From: Lineus longissimus
Lineage: Eukaryota; Nemertea; Pilidiophora; Heteronemertea; Lineidae
Assembly (NCBI RefSeq): GCF_910592395.1
Contig: NC_088326.1
Span: forward strand, 4,347,001-4,411,000
Length of the DNA: 64,000 bases
Reading direction: 5' to 3'
The position numbers and the translations under genes were made by a program. Below, in pieces: positions 55,701 through 58,621 of the stretch (positions are counted from its first letter, which is position 1; every line of letters starts with the position of its first letter). The notes under the pieces were generated by a model, which ran no database searches, was not told the origin of the DNA, and saw nothing but the letters and a program-made list of their open reading frames with translations.

Positions 55701-56272
55701 CTCTGCGGTATTCTTTGTTTTGGCCCTGACATACAGTGAGGACATTTTGAGGACTCTGCCCCTACTTGTCACGAACCCTTCCATGTCCGTAATCTGGTCT
55801 AAACCGCGTATCCTGTATCCCCAAAGCTAGGCTTGACAGTCGAGCATAGCTAGTACTAGCGCTCAATACGGCGTCCGCTAATTTTAATTTAGACCCGGAA
55901 GGGGTATGGGATTTCATAAAAATGCCACGAAGTACAACATAGATTTAAACATTCGGACAAAATAATTTCAAGAGAGTCAAGTAGAAAGAAATGTGAAAAG
56001 GAGAAAGACGATGATGAAATAAACAAGGGGTAGGATACATAACATACGAAATTATACAGTTCCCAATGTCCCAGTCATGTCTCATCCCAGCTGCTAAAAT
56101 GGCGGACATTTATAAAAATTGACATAAAATATGATAGCTACCTTAAAATTTCTTGTTCGCGATCCTCTTCCTCTCTTTGTCGCTGTATCACAGATTCTAT
56201 AATCGCCCTCTCGTCCGGGGTTAAATGGCTTAAGTCCGGCATTGGCGGCAGTGAGGGCCGACGGCTGGTCAT
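133..56272 (-). CDS. RIMS: RIM active-zone scaffold gene (RIMS/unc-10 orthologue), 5' half, five coding exons
   Basis: Seen: five exons on the minus strand (56272-56142, 36575-36359, 13289-12502, 8886-8192, 344-133) join with matching phases (2, 0, 2, 1, 0) into one open frame of 681 codons. Order in the protein: MPDLSHLTPDERAII helix (residues 11-43), linker, zinc finger with CDIC, CTYC, CARC and CNLC pairs (78-124), TGQWYHGG (134-141), a long Arg/Glu/Asp/Ser-rich linker (about 150-530), RPPPPKPHK (561-569), SLSSSDDE (580-587), SVSEK (606-610) and SEPQVKDSGIDT. Known: in RIM proteins the N-terminal helix and a SGAWF-like motif bind Rab3, and the zinc finger binds Munc13, linking vesicles to the release site. 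PDZ and C2 domains follow in the family, so the gene is cut by the left edge. Inferred: neuronal presynaptic role. A rabphilin or piccolo relative is excluded by the SLSSS to SVSEK block. Confidence 0.93.
345..2536. other. RIM intron 4, left part, mostly unique
   Basis: No exon or clear mobile element seen. It contains an imperfect hairpin (1261-1335) and AT-rich runs. 1830-2240 has stretches rich in TGCAACAA / TTGCAGG that resemble the inverted-repeat family at 38115 and 28777. Confidence 0.5.
1261..1335. repeat. imperfect inverted repeat
   Basis: CATAAAGGAATAAAC near 1261 pairs with GTTTATACCTTTATG near 1320-1334, and GTCTCACTGAAAA with CTTTTAGTGAGAT, leaving about an 8-nt loop. Probably a small palindromic element remnant. 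Confidence 0.55.
2537..2822. repeat. 17-bp minisatellite
   Basis: About 17 copies of AGTGTTCTCTGTATTGC and its variant AGTGTTCTCTGGATATC, with more divergence at the right end. The reading frames on both strands through it come only from the repetition. Confidence 0.9.
2823..3744. other. RIM intron 4, unique stretch
   Basis: No gene seen. 3591-3650 has three TCAAGGTCAC motifs spaced 25 bp apart within a short direct repeat (TCAAGGTCACACATTTGAAT); TCAAGGTCA is the extended half-site of orphan nuclear receptors such as ERR and FTZ-F1. Confidence 0.5.
3745..3967. mobile_element. TA-flanked MITE, CAGTCC family (copy 1)
   Basis: Begins TA/CAGTCCCAATCAGAATTGACAT and ends ATGTCAATTTTGACAGGGACTG/TA, so the ends are inverted repeats flanked by TA, as in Tc1/mariner-type elements. 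Other copies are at 21296 and 22592. Confidence 0.75.
4932..5018. mobile_element. short palindromic element
   Basis: CAGGGTGGCCCAG at the left and CTGGGCCACCCTG at the right are perfect complements, and the inner arms (AATTCTTTTC / GAAAATAAT) partly pair. 87 bp, no coding capacity. Confidence 0.65.
5040..5106 (+). repeat. tRNA-like sequence (SINE head or tRNA pseudogene)
   Basis: CCTGGGTTCGATACCAGG forms a perfect 5-bp T-arm with a pol III B-box-like core, followed by TTTTTT. The 5' part does not fold into a convincing D-arm, so it is not called a functional tRNA. Confidence 0.4.
5581..7292. repeat. 31-bp minisatellite with palindromic core
   Basis: About 55 head-to-tail copies of a 31-bp unit (TGATCTCTGATCAGTATGAC then CAAAACAGGAG). 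Each unit contains the palindrome TGATC-TCT-GATCA. Copies differ by a few bases (TATGACC/CATGACC, AGGAGTG/ATGGGTG), and higher-order blocks recur around 6600-6930. There is no unique spacer between units, so it is not a CRISPR array. Confidence 0.95.
7293..7831. other. RIM intron 4, unique stretch
   Basis: No exon, RNA gene or clear repeat seen. Confidence 0.5.
7832..7991. mobile_element. pogo-like MITE (CAGTRGAACCTC family)
   Basis: TA/CAGTAGAAACTCTCTATTAAG at the left, AGGGAGGTTCCACTG/TA at the right. 160 bp, non-coding. TA target duplication and CAGT...ACTG ends are as in pogo/Tigger-type Tc1-mariner elements. It lies 200 bp downstream of RIM exon 4. Confidence 0.85.
8192..8886 (-). CDS. 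RIMS: RIM exon 4 (charged linker and conserved SLSSS block)
   Basis: Acceptor tttttcag at 8887, donor AAAG/gtttgt at 8191; 695 nt. It completes the Arg codon begun in exon 3 and ends one base into a Gly codon. The first half continues the Arg/Asp/His-rich linker; the second half carries the most diagnostic RIM sequence: QKMESMLRNDSLSSD, RPPPPKPHK, RQRSLSSSDDE and CEEVEIESESVSEK. RQRS (577-580) is a good PKA/CaMK-type site and sits where vertebrate RIM1 has a well-studied phosphoserine (from memory). Frames on the opposite strand here are shadows. Confidence 0.95.
8887..9099. other. RIM intron 3, right end of exon 4 side
   Basis: Unique intronic sequence; includes the acceptor and polypyrimidine tract for exon 4. 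Confidence 0.5.
9100..11250. repeat. 56-bp minisatellite with diverged edges
   Basis: Core 9371-11155 has about 32 copies of a 56-bp unit (GGGCTATCATCACTGTTGGG, ATGACAGACTCTGATGGACA, CACCCCAGTCATGAAA). Degraded units extend to about 9100 and 11250. The homogeneous centre with decayed edges is the pattern expected from unequal exchange. Confidence 0.95.
11251..11861. other. RIM intron 3, unique stretch
   Basis: A 155-codon frame on the minus strand (11768-11301) has no recognisable domain and no splice support. Nothing else seen. Confidence 0.45.
11862..12084. mobile_element. inverted-repeat element, TTCTCCAC family (copy 1)
   Basis: Starts GTTCTCCACTGAG and ends CCTTGTAAAGAACTC, with inner AAGGTAGGGT motifs. 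The better-preserved copy at 59649 has TTCTCCACAAG / CTTGTGGAGAA ends. Confidence 0.65.
12085..12501. other. RIM intron 3, end near exon 3
   Basis: Unique intronic sequence up to the exon 3 donor; no other feature seen. Confidence 0.5.
12502..13289 (-). CDS. RIMS: RIM exon 3 (end of zinc finger, Rab-binding motif, charged linker)
   Basis: Acceptor cgtattttcag at 13290 and strong donor AG/gtgagt at 12501. 262 codons plus two bases. It begins TVWACNLCRKKQEILAKTGQWY, giving the last zinc-finger cysteines (121, 124) and the counterpart of the family's SGAWF motif. The rest is low-complexity and charged (many RDR, RRE and RER), containing GSLLGKELKRQYSMSD with possible basophilic kinase sites. 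The linker is poorly conserved in the family and expected to be disordered. Confidence 0.93.
13583..13835. mobile_element. dispersed TTAAAGGGGTA element (copy 1)
   Basis: About 240 bp beginning TTTAAAGGGGTATGCCATT and running to an AT-rich ATTTTTTATGAATGATGTACG end. The inner sequence GAAATGCAGTTACACACAAT with AAATTTGCTGAAACTTGGTA identifies the family. Intact ends are next to TTAA (see the copy at 23627). Confidence 0.7.
14175..14290 (-). mobile_element. tRNA-derived SINE head
   Basis: On the minus strand GCTGGTGTAGTGGCTCAGG (A-box-like) is followed by TCTGGTTTGATACCCAC (B-box-like). The A to B spacing fits a pol III promoter, but the tRNA fold is imperfect. Probably the head of the SINE family whose better copies are at 19410 and 40657. 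Confidence 0.5.
14337..14575. mobile_element. dispersed TTAAAGGGGTA element (copy 2, inverted)
   Basis: Same family as 13583 but reversed: starts TTAAAGGCATACACCATT and ends GAATGCCGTACCCCTTTAG. Confidence 0.65.
14810..15010. mobile_element. retroposon tail (SINE/LINE 3' body)
   Basis: TTATAAAGTGCTAAATCC, then GCGGCTCAAAGCGCTTCAG, then AGCTAGGTACCCATTAACTC and CCTTGCTCAAGGACACAAAG. This combination is a widespread retroposon body in invertebrate and fish genomes (from memory). Confidence 0.55.
15040..15255. mobile_element. dispersed TTAAAGGGGTA element (copy 3)
   Basis: GAAATGCAGTTATACACAAT ... AAATTTGCTGAAACTCGGTA ... GGGCCTTTAAGG. Same family as 13583; the left end is fused to the preceding retroposon tail. 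Confidence 0.6.
15676..15844. mobile_element. pogo-like MITE (CAGTRGAACCTC family)
   Basis: CAGTGGAACCTCCCTTCATG at the left and AGAGAGGTTCTAATG/TA at the right; inner GGTTGTTTCCATTCAATTCG as in other copies. Confidence 0.8.
16020..16335 (+). pseudogene. decayed non-LTR reverse transcriptase, C-terminal piece
   Basis: Frame 1 reads RMEDDRLPKKLLKWRPRH; after a frameshift near 16190 a second frame reads GRTCVRWFDAVKRDGAVAGL and then GEDLMEAS. The order HV.RM.DDR.PKK.L.W, then GR.RTRW.D.VKRD, resembles the region after the reverse transcriptase core in many LINE-derived proteins (from memory). No catalytic YADD box is visible, so this is a 5'-truncated, frameshifted remnant. The family is uncertain. 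Confidence 0.5.
16495..16680. repeat. dispersed repeat, copy also at 28515
   Basis: GACATTTTTTCCTTGTAAAG, CCTCTAAAATGTTTATTTTTGG, GAGTTGAGAC and AGAGGAAAAGGCTAAA recur in the same order at 28529-28715. No clear termini. Confidence 0.55.
16705..16795 (-). repeat. tRNA-like sequence
   Basis: Minus strand TGGCCTAGCGGTTAAGGC is an excellent A-box, followed at proper spacing by GGTCGAACGTTCGAGGGG. The T-loop deviates from GGTTCGAATCC, so it is a tRNA pseudogene or SINE head rather than a working tRNA. Confidence 0.45.
17125..18095. repeat. 43-48-bp minisatellite
   Basis: About 21 imperfect copies of GGTACTCATGGATTCCAAAG + CACTGCGACCTTCATCTCACACT with length variants. The right half is more uniform. 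Open frames on the plus strand (Ser/His/Thr-rich repeats such as HWYSWIPKHCDL) are repetition artefacts. Confidence 0.9.
18590..18995. repeat. degenerate ~28-bp tandem repeat
   Basis: Repeated CCTTAAGTCAAGGCTCAAAATGAGAGA with many substitutions and indels, about 14 copies. Older than its neighbours. Confidence 0.8.
19207..19263 (-). CDS. candidate 57-nt alternative mini-exon of RIM
   Basis: Seen: a stretch on the gene's strand flanked by an acceptor (tgtctag) and a donor (CGG/gtaatt), exactly 57 nt long and open in phase 0. Both neighbouring exon ends (36359 and 13289) are phase 0, so including it would add 19 residues (PGLTKEQELFMELQQGVRR) without changing frame. The insert would fall between zinc-finger cysteines 105 and 121. 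Known: RIM transcripts are alternatively spliced in the N-terminal region. Inferred: it could be a cassette exon. A chance match of splice sites in a 23-kb intron is just as likely, and the polypyrimidine tract is weak. Confidence 0.3.
19405..19690 (-). mobile_element. tRNA-headed SINE
   Basis: On the minus strand it starts CGCTGGCATAGTGCAAGAGC (A-box) and TGGGTTCAAGCCCC (B-box) near 19690-19625. A 7-nt loop with TGT at the anticodon position suggests tRNA-Thr ancestry. It runs through a unique body to the tail AGCGCTTTATAATG-like sequence near 19410. The tail matches the SINE at 40657-40935. Confidence 0.65.
19990..20222. mobile_element. dispersed TTAAAGGGGTA element (copy 4, inverted)
   Basis: CTTTAAAGGCATATGCTGTT at the left, GGTGTACCCCTTTAA at the right, with family core sequence between. 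Confidence 0.65.
20223..20760. other. RIM intron 2, unique stretch
   Basis: Nothing recognisable seen. Confidence 0.45.
20761..20975 (+). mobile_element. SINE body with ATGATAT tail
   Basis: GTGTCTATGCCAGGGCAAG, AAGATCCCAC, GTGGACTC and CCTCTGGC occur in the same order as in the tRNA-headed SINE at 60249-60550. It ends in a run of TGATATGATGA repeats, as expected for a retroposed 3' end. The head is missing or unrecognisable. Confidence 0.6.
21296..21464. mobile_element. TA-flanked MITE, CAGTCC family (copy 2)
   Basis: TA/CAGTCCAGATCACAATTGAC at the left; GTCAATTGTGACTTGGGCTG/TA at the right. 169 bp. Confidence 0.8.
21465..22591. other. RIM intron 2, unclassified stretch
   Basis: An 83-codon plus-strand frame at 22064-22315 has no recognisable domain. 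22452-22468 is a C run. Nothing else supported. Confidence 0.4.
22592..22762. mobile_element. TA-flanked MITE, CAGTCC family (copy 3)
   Basis: TA/CAGTCCAAATCACAATTGAC at the left; GTCAATTTTGACCTGGACTG/TA at the right. 171 bp, the cleanest copy of the family. Confidence 0.85.
23627..23805. mobile_element. dispersed TTAAAGGGGTA element (copy 5)
   Basis: TTAA/AGGGGTACGCCATTGGTG at the left and CTTAGGCCT/TTAA at the right, so this copy sits between TTAA tetranucleotides. Non-coding. Confidence 0.7.
23806..24414. other. RIM intron 2, unique stretch
   Basis: Nothing recognisable seen. Confidence 0.45.
24415..24564. mobile_element. pogo-like MITE (CAGTRGAACCTC family)
   Basis: TA/CGGCTGAACCTCCCTTAGC at the left, ATAGAGAGGCTCCACTG/TA at the right. 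Confidence 0.8.
25256..25433. mobile_element. pogo-like MITE (CAGTRGAACCTC family)
   Basis: CAGTGGAACCTCCCTTAGCG at the left, GACAGGTTCTACTG/TA at the right, 178 bp; close to the family consensus. Confidence 0.85.
25434..26449. other. RIM intron 2, unclassified stretch
   Basis: A 109-codon plus-strand frame (25872-26201) shows no domain; part of it overlaps TGCAACAA-rich sequence like the family at 38115. Nothing else supported. Confidence 0.4.
26450..27545. repeat. 81-bp minisatellite (27-codon unit)
   Basis: About 13 copies of an 81-bp unit (GGACAATTCACAGCCACATG, GGTTTAATTCTATGTTTACC, ATCAATGGGTAAAATCGGGT, TGGTTTTATAGAAATGAGATA). As 81 is divisible by three, the minus strand stays open for 323 codons as a 27-residue repeat. 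No splice sites, no known domain and no codon bias support expression. Confidence 0.92.
27880..28183. mobile_element. pogo-like MITE expanded internally by an 18-bp repeat
   Basis: TA/CAGTAGAACCTCTCTATTG at the left, GGGAGGTGCCGCTG/TA at the right. Other copies have one or two of the inner motif TTGTCCTTAATAGAGAGG; here it is repeated about nine times in tandem (28005-28160), lengthening the element to 304 bp. Confidence 0.9.
28515..28720. repeat. dispersed repeat, copy also at 16495
   Basis: GACATTTTTTTCTTGTAAAA, CCTCTAAAATGCTTATTTTTTG, GAGTTGAGAC and AGAGGAAAAG in the same order as at 16510-16675. Confidence 0.55.
28777..29023. mobile_element. inverted-repeat element, AAGTGCYCC family
   Basis: Left AGCGCCCCGCACACAA; right CTTGTTTGCGGGACACT. 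Inner GCAACCTGCAACAA / TTGCAGG motifs shared with 38115-38353. The ends resemble short non-autonomous hAT elements (inference). Confidence 0.55.
29100..29385 (+). mobile_element. truncated GCTCACC element
   Basis: CATTGTGCTCACCAGGGA near the start, TTGACCTCTGTGAAC in the middle and GACGGACGACGGACAAGACG near the end match, in order, the larger copy at 48640-49788. Confidence 0.6.
29386..29612. mobile_element. dispersed TTAAAGGGGTA element (copy 6, inverted)
   Basis: CTACGCCATTCGTTAGAAAT to GAATGTCCTACCCCTTTAAG with the family core. Confidence 0.65.
29720..29889. repeat. 34-bp tandem repeat
   Basis: Five nearly identical copies of GTCACTGGTCACAGGGTCTG + CCCTTATAGGACTT. Confidence 0.92.
30105..31660. 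repeat. 75-bp minisatellite with two inner hairpins
   Basis: About 20 copies of a 75-bp unit (GGGGAACTTGGTGTATGACA, GTATTAGGGAGGACTGTCTC, CCTCCCATGACCTGACTCTG, GTCAGTTATGGACAG). Within each unit GGGAGnACTGTCTCCC and CTGACTCTGGTCAG can fold back. Confidence 0.93.
31965..32716. repeat. 34-bp minisatellite open in all minus-strand frames
   Basis: About 22 copies of GTAAGACTGAGGTATTCCAA + ATGACAACAGCTTT. The unit has no stop codon in any minus-strand frame, and as 34 is not a multiple of three each frame cycles through all phases; this gives three overlapping frames of over 200 codons with the same peptide repeat (SLTKLLSFGIPQSYKAVVI). Not coding. Confidence 0.93.
32717..34108. other. RIM intron 2, unique stretch
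   Basis: Only a short double repeat (CTCCTAGAGGTAACGTTTAA, 33105-33160) and G runs near 33860 and 33930 were seen. No exon recognised. Confidence 0.45.
34110..34239. mobile_element. palindromic MITE
   Basis: Left GTAGAATGGGGTAATTGTAG followed by CCC; right GGG then CTACAATTACCCCATTCTAC. The arms are perfect complements over more than 20 bp, and a second GTAGCCCC / GGAGCTAC pair is nested inside. 130 bp, non-coding. Confidence 0.8.
34630..34950. repeat. region rich in GGGTTTTC / GAAAACCC motifs
   Basis: Many short direct and inverted copies of AAAACCCT / GGGTTTT. A 107-codon minus-strand frame through it is low-complexity (Phe/Lys/Val-rich) and not supported as a gene. Confidence 0.45.
34973..35215. 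repeat. 48-bp tandem repeat
   Basis: Five copies of CAGTAAGCTAGATTAGGCCT + GCTGAACATGTGGACAATAG + GGTTCCAT, the first four nearly identical (recent). Confidence 0.93.
35216..36358. other. RIM intron 2, unique stretch before exon 2
   Basis: Nothing recognised except the exon 2 donor at its right edge. Confidence 0.5.
36359..36575 (-). CDS. RIMS: RIM exon 2 (zinc finger, first six cysteines)
   Basis: Acceptor tttttcag at 36576, donor AAG/gtacgt at 36358. The 217 nt complete the split Arg codon and add 72 codons: a helical linker rich in Lys and Gln (residues 45-75), then CDICHKTKFADGVGHTCTYC and SCARCGG. This is the RIM zinc-binding module, with Cys78, 81, 94, 97, 102 and 105. The last two cysteines are supplied by exon 3. 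Confidence 0.95.
36712..37696. mobile_element. pogo-like MITE expanded internally by a 74-78-bp repeat
   Basis: CAGTGGAACCTCCCTTAGCG at the left, AGAGAGGTTCTACTG/TA at the right, but 985 bp long instead of about 180. The middle of the element (CTCTCTATTAAGGACACTAG to CTCTAATCAGGACAA) is repeated about 12 times; some units carry a 4-bp insertion (TTAATAAGG). It starts 137 bp from RIM exon 2 on its intron 1 side. Confidence 0.92.
37787..38001. mobile_element. TTAA-flanked MITE, GGGTTGACC family (copy 1)
   Basis: TTAA/GGGTTGACCATAGGTACCAC at the left; ATGGTGGTGTCTATGGTCAA at the right. The inner parts are also mutually inverted (AAAGCACTTCTTCAAG / AGAGTTCTTAGTGCTT). The right TTAA is lost. Confidence 0.75.
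38115..38353. mobile_element. inverted-repeat element, AAGTGCYCC family
   Basis: Left AAGTGCTCCCAAACAAAAAA; right CTCGTTTGTGGGGCACTT. Inner GCAACCTGCAATAATTATCA and TTGCAACAAATG. Best-preserved copy of the family also seen at 28777; diverged pieces lie near 1830, 22870, 48185 and 62620. Confidence 0.6.
38620..38790. repeat. 30-bp tandem repeat
   Basis: Five to six copies of CATGACAATATGACAAATGC + ATTGGTAATG. Confidence 0.9.
38791..39284. other. RIM intron 1, unique stretch
   Basis: Nothing recognisable seen. Confidence 0.45.
39285..39770. repeat. 51-55-bp minisatellite
   Basis: Nine copies of TTACTGACATGATTTCCAAA + CAGCTCTCCACAAGTTCACT + CATGCTTCAGA; variants with CTCTCTCCAC are longer. 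Plus-strand frames (MLQITDMISKQLSTSSL repeats) are by-products. Confidence 0.9.
40177..40381. mobile_element. TTAA-flanked MITE, GGGTTGACC family (copy 2)
   Basis: TTAA/GGGTTGACCATAGGCACCAC at the left and GTGGTACTTGTGGTCAACCC/TTAA at the right: perfect TTAA duplication and long inverted ends in 205 bp. TTAA targets and G/C-rich tips point to piggyBac-type mobilisation. Confidence 0.82.
40657..40935 (-). mobile_element. tRNA-headed SINE
   Basis: Minus strand: GTGGTGTGATGACCCGG and AGTTCGATCCCAACTGG near the right end (A and B boxes), tail TACATTATAAAGCGCTTTAT at the left end. Same tail as the SINE at 19405. Confidence 0.6.
40936..41409. other. RIM intron 1, unique stretch
   Basis: Nothing recognisable seen. 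Confidence 0.45.
41410..41730. repeat. 43-bp minisatellite
   Basis: Seven copies of GACGGTAAACTGGCCTTTAA + CTAGAGTGAAGGATACCCCG + CAG, with substitutions at the GC-rich end. Confidence 0.9.
42040..42205. mobile_element. dispersed TTAAAGGGGTA element (copy 7, partial)
   Basis: ATGCAACTTTGCTGAAATTC ... GACATTCATATTTAGG ... CTAGGCCTTTAAG. Left end missing. Confidence 0.55.
42536..42622. repeat. 28-bp tandem repeat, three copies
   Basis: ACTCTACAATGCAGATAGCA + GTATACC repeated three times with small changes. Confidence 0.85.
42623..43290. other. RIM intron 1, unique stretch
   Basis: Nothing recognisable seen. Confidence 0.45.
43291..43504. mobile_element. palindromic element with GGAGTGATCACTCC cores
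   Basis: Left CAGTGTCAGCCAGGAGA and right TCTCCTGACTGCCACTG are near-complements; GAGTGATCACTCC lies just inside each end, and GGAGTGATGTC / ACATCACTCC further in. 214 bp. CAGTG tips are compatible with a hAT-type MITE. Confidence 0.6.
43505..44384. other. RIM intron 1, unique stretch
   Basis: G runs at 43641 and 43667; no gene or element recognised. Confidence 0.45.
44385..44815. repeat. 80-bp minisatellite
   Basis: Five to six copies of AACCAGCAACCTCTGTCAGA + ACATCAACCACTACGCACAC + ACCCCCATGTCCAAGAATAA + CCACAGCACTGAAGACATCA. The rightmost copies are diverged. Confidence 0.92.
45010..48080. repeat. 66-bp minisatellite (22-codon unit), largest array of the window
   Basis: About 42 copies of a 66-bp unit (GTGAGACCTTAATGTCATCA, ACAGGTTGAGACCTAAAGTG, TTGTCAGCAGAGGTTTCAGC, AACATA). 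Most of the minus strand is open as a 22-residue repeat (VAETSADNTLGLNLLMTLRS + HY). Units with ACCATAG are one base longer and each brings the frame to a stop, so the open stretches (69 to 201 codons) are bounded by unit-length variants. Diverged units at both edges. Confidence 0.95.
48081..48639. other. RIM intron 1, partly TGCAACAA-type sequence
   Basis: 48185-48420 resembles the AAGTGCYCC family (GCGCAGCAAAAAGATATCTC, GATTGCAGGTC); otherwise nothing. Confidence 0.4.
48640..49788 (+). mobile_element. large GCTCACC...GGTGAGCTAA element with three internal modules
   Basis: CCATTGTGCTCACCTC near the left end, and GATAAGCTCACC then GAGGTGAGCTAAAAAA at the right. Between them a ~300-bp module occurs three times (each with TTGACCTCTGTGACCTTGA, ATCGGGCAAG or a variant, GGCCCCCT, AAACTTCGGT or a variant, and GAAACGTGCC), then (GAC)n at 49688-49738. 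No coding frame. Such elements are abundant in several marine invertebrate genomes (from memory); their mobilisation mechanism is unclear to me. Confidence 0.7.
49789..50305. other. RIM intron 1, unique stretch
   Basis: A 102-codon plus-strand frame (50003-50311) runs into the next MITE and has no domain; not called. Confidence 0.45.
50306..50482. mobile_element. pogo-like MITE (CAGTRGAACCTC family)
   Basis: TA/CAGTAGAACCTCTCTATTG at the left and GGAGGTTCCACTATA at the right (one change from CACTG/TA). Confidence 0.82.
50690..52727. repeat. 85-bp minisatellite, left block
   Basis: About 24 copies of an 85-88-bp unit (TGATGCTACTCAAACAAGAG, CTCACATAGATTAGGTAAGA, TGCAGAGACCAGGCATCAGG, ACTAGAAGTGTTACACTAAG, ATAAC). 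Units with GCAGACAGACC are 3 bp longer. Almost every copy carries the donor-like TTAG/GTAAGA on the plus strand. Confidence 0.94.
52728..53126. mobile_element. 399-bp MITE inserted in the 85-bp array
   Basis: Terminal inverted repeats AGCTGCGCTTACACCAC (left) and GTGGTGTAAGTGCGGCT (right, two mismatches). ATA at 52725-52727 and 53127-53129 is the duplicated target: removing the element and one ATA restores the array unit CTCACATAGATTAGG. GC-rich relative to its surroundings; no coding frame. A 3-bp duplication fits PIF/Harbinger-like or Academ-like transposases. Confidence 0.9.
53127..53290. repeat. 85-bp minisatellite, right block
   Basis: Two further units continuing the array beyond the inserted MITE, then a decayed unit to about 53320. 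Confidence 0.9.
53720..53930. repeat. short TTACTGACCTATGTGG tandem repeat
   Basis: About ten units of 13-18 bp built on GTGGGTTACTGACCTAT and GTGGTGACTGACCTAT. Confidence 0.85.
54186..54363. mobile_element. pogo-like MITE (CAGTRGAACCTC family)
   Basis: TA/CAGTGGAACCTCCCTTAGTG at the left, ATAGAGAGGTTCTACTG/TA at the right, 178 bp, near consensus. Confidence 0.88.
54619..54798. mobile_element. pogo-like MITE (CAGTRGAACCTC family)
   Basis: CAGTGGAACCTCGCTTAGCG at the left, AGAGAGATTCTACTG/TA at the right. Confidence 0.85.
54799..56141. other. RIM intron 1, first part after exon 1
   Basis: Unique sequence without recognised repeats or exons. Confidence 0.5.
56142..56272 (-). CDS. RIMS: RIM exon 1 (start codon, Rab-binding helix)
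   Basis: ATG at 56272-56270 opens 43 codons plus two bases, followed by a donor at 56141 (AAG/gtagct). The peptide has PDLSHLTPDERAIIESV and then a run of Arg/Glu/Gln, typical of the first helix of RIM. A downstream in-frame Met (residue 11) precedes PDLSHLT, so translation could also start there. This exon starts the divergent promoter interval shared with DNAJC27. Confidence 0.93.
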
Positions 56273-56769
56273 CCTGCTATATGAACGAGGTGTCCGCGCC
56301 TAGAAGCGCTGGGACCACCGGTACAGCGCCGCGGTTTCTTCACCAGTTCTACGCCTAAGTCCTACTAGAATGCCTCGTCTCCTCCCTACGTCATTCTGAC
56401 AGAACACGATTTACACCATACTGATTTTTCGTGATAGTACCATCCTGGAAATCCATTCTAAAGGGCACAATTCTCCCACCATCTAAACCACTGTTCGGGC
56501 TCGCCTCGGCGAGGTACATTAATTATGAATCTCGGCTTAAAAATTAATAAACTGCTTTCAGTGTCAACCAATCAAATCAAAACAAACCATTACGTCATTC
56601 CAGCGCTGGGACATATTTTATCTCGAAATGCATTAGCATAAAAGGATCGATATTGGCTGAATACATACATACACTCTATACGGAGCTAGCTATTACGCAG
56701 GATAGACAGTGGCACAGTACCATGGCACAGCACATACTGCACTAGTACCAGCATCATATGGGCAAGCAC

Positions 56770-56818
56770 CACGTGTCGCCAGGCTATTTTAATCGCGATG
56801 CGGCAATGACGTCATTGG
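56770..56818. promoter_or_regulatory. E-box plus CRE-CCAAT pair
   Basis: CACGTG at 56770-56775 and TGACGTCATTGG at 56807-56818, a perfect palindromic CRE touching an inverted CCAAT box. They lie about 500 bp upstream of the RIM start codon. Confidence 0.5.
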
Positions 56819-57415
56819 GGCATGCTGAAAATGGATTGACGGATCCGGCGAATAATCCGCAAAAAACGTGGGCGGTTTAAGAGGATGGCGGAAGCGCAGT
56901 GTAAATGTTTGGTCCAGAATGAAGTCGGCCTATGGATTTATCTATCTGAACATTTTCTCCCGTGACGGTGACTCTCACTTGCACTTTAATTATCCCAGGA
57001 GGACATGGTATGCGTGGCTCTTCGGTGATGTTGCGCCAGGATATAATGACTGAGCAGTAGTCACTTAGTCGGGCTACTGAATCGACTAAGTCACCCAAAC
57101 GGTTGACCGAGGTATTATCAAAAAGCGAGCACAACTAAAAATCATTTTGATTGTATCTTATAGACCTCTTTGAGTTATCCAAAGTACGGGTTTTTATCAG
57201 TTTTGCCAGTAACAAATTTGTTAGCATCTGCAATGTTACGCAAAAACGGGCTTTTTCCGCCTGCATTGCCAAAATGGATGATGATACGCGTGCAGGTCCT
57301 TCCTTTGGTCCCGGCGTCCAGGATTATCGGAATAGTCGGCAACCTTCTTAACACTCTACTGCAGCTCGACGACAAACCTACTTGCCGGCCGGTACCATTC
57401 CATCCTGAGGAAATC

Positions 57416-57462
57416 AGGGGTTAATCTTGTGTGCAGGGCCGGAGAAACGAAGATTAACCCCT
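57416..57462. repeat. 13-bp perfect inverted repeat
   Basis: AGGGGTTAATCTT (57416-57428) and AAGATTAACCCCT (57450-57462) with a 21-nt spacer. Confidence 0.75.
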
Positions 57463-58621
57463 CATATGTAGTATAACCAGTGGTTATCATTATATTATAC
57501 TCAGTCTTTCGACAAAAGGGTGAAAAACCCTGAATCTCGGGATGCCAGATAGTAAGGCGCTACCTGGGGCCATGGATCTACCCTGGACGTCTTGGTGCTG
57601 ATATCGATTTTTCCGACGTCACGGTGATGGCGTGTGATAACCCCGCTACTGCGACGATAATGGAAATGACGTTGAGACGTAAAAGCGGGGTGACGTGAAC
57701 TCGCGGGGATCTCGGCGCGCACTCGCGTGGCGGGAAAGATCTTTCGCGTCAGGACTTGCGCCGCATTTTTCTCTGCTCATCGAAAGCTGAAGCATCAAAC
57801 ACGTTCAGAAAAAAATTGATACAAAAGCGCTGATTTCGTTCCTTTATTTTAAATTTCGTCGCTGGGCGTGTTTGACAGTAGGCCTACTAACAAAAACTTT
57901 TTTTTTGAGATAACACTGCACATTCACCACTTCAGAATATTTACCAGAAACTCGAAGTTTGAGAGCAGATCTTTTTAGTCATCATAAATTGTACGTGGCA
58001 AAATAAATGAAAGAGGGACCACGACGAGCGTGCTCCATCCCTACTTCAGTAAATTTGACAGGTCAGCTTTAAATATTTGGTGACAGGTTCTACCGGCAGA
58101 CGTCAGCACTGGCGGGTGGCAACGCATCATTGGCGGTCAAGGTCACAAATTTGCCGATTTCTGTTGTGAGAGTTTTTGACGGCGATTATGTTCGAATTCC
58201 TTCTTATTCCAAACAAATATAGCATTTCAGTGTCAATTGAAACCAAGATGACAGTCGTCTAATATAGGTAGTTAAAACTTTGATGTAAACAAGTGTGTAG
58301 ATTAATATTTATTGACCGTTCTACCGGCGATTTTGAAGAAATATTGTCACGTCGCTTGTGCCAATGTCAATGACAAATACTGAGCTTTCAATTTCTGTGC
58401 TAGTGGTAACTTGCTGAAGATTTTTTTGTCATGTGTTACATGACGTAAAATAGGCTTGGGAAGTGCCGGAGGTAGTGCATGGAATATGTAGCTTACCACA
58501 AAACGGAGTAAATACCAATTACGATGCCGTACCGTGGCGTTGGTGCCAAACTCTCTGTCCTGTCTCAGTGACTGGAGTCTGCCGGTCTGGCGGCAGACCA
58601 CCATGTTCCAGCCTGGCGGCT

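Noticed and set aside
57151-57424. Frames of 66-84 codons in the promoter interval
   Set aside because: Three overlapping frames on both strands, none with a recognisable domain.
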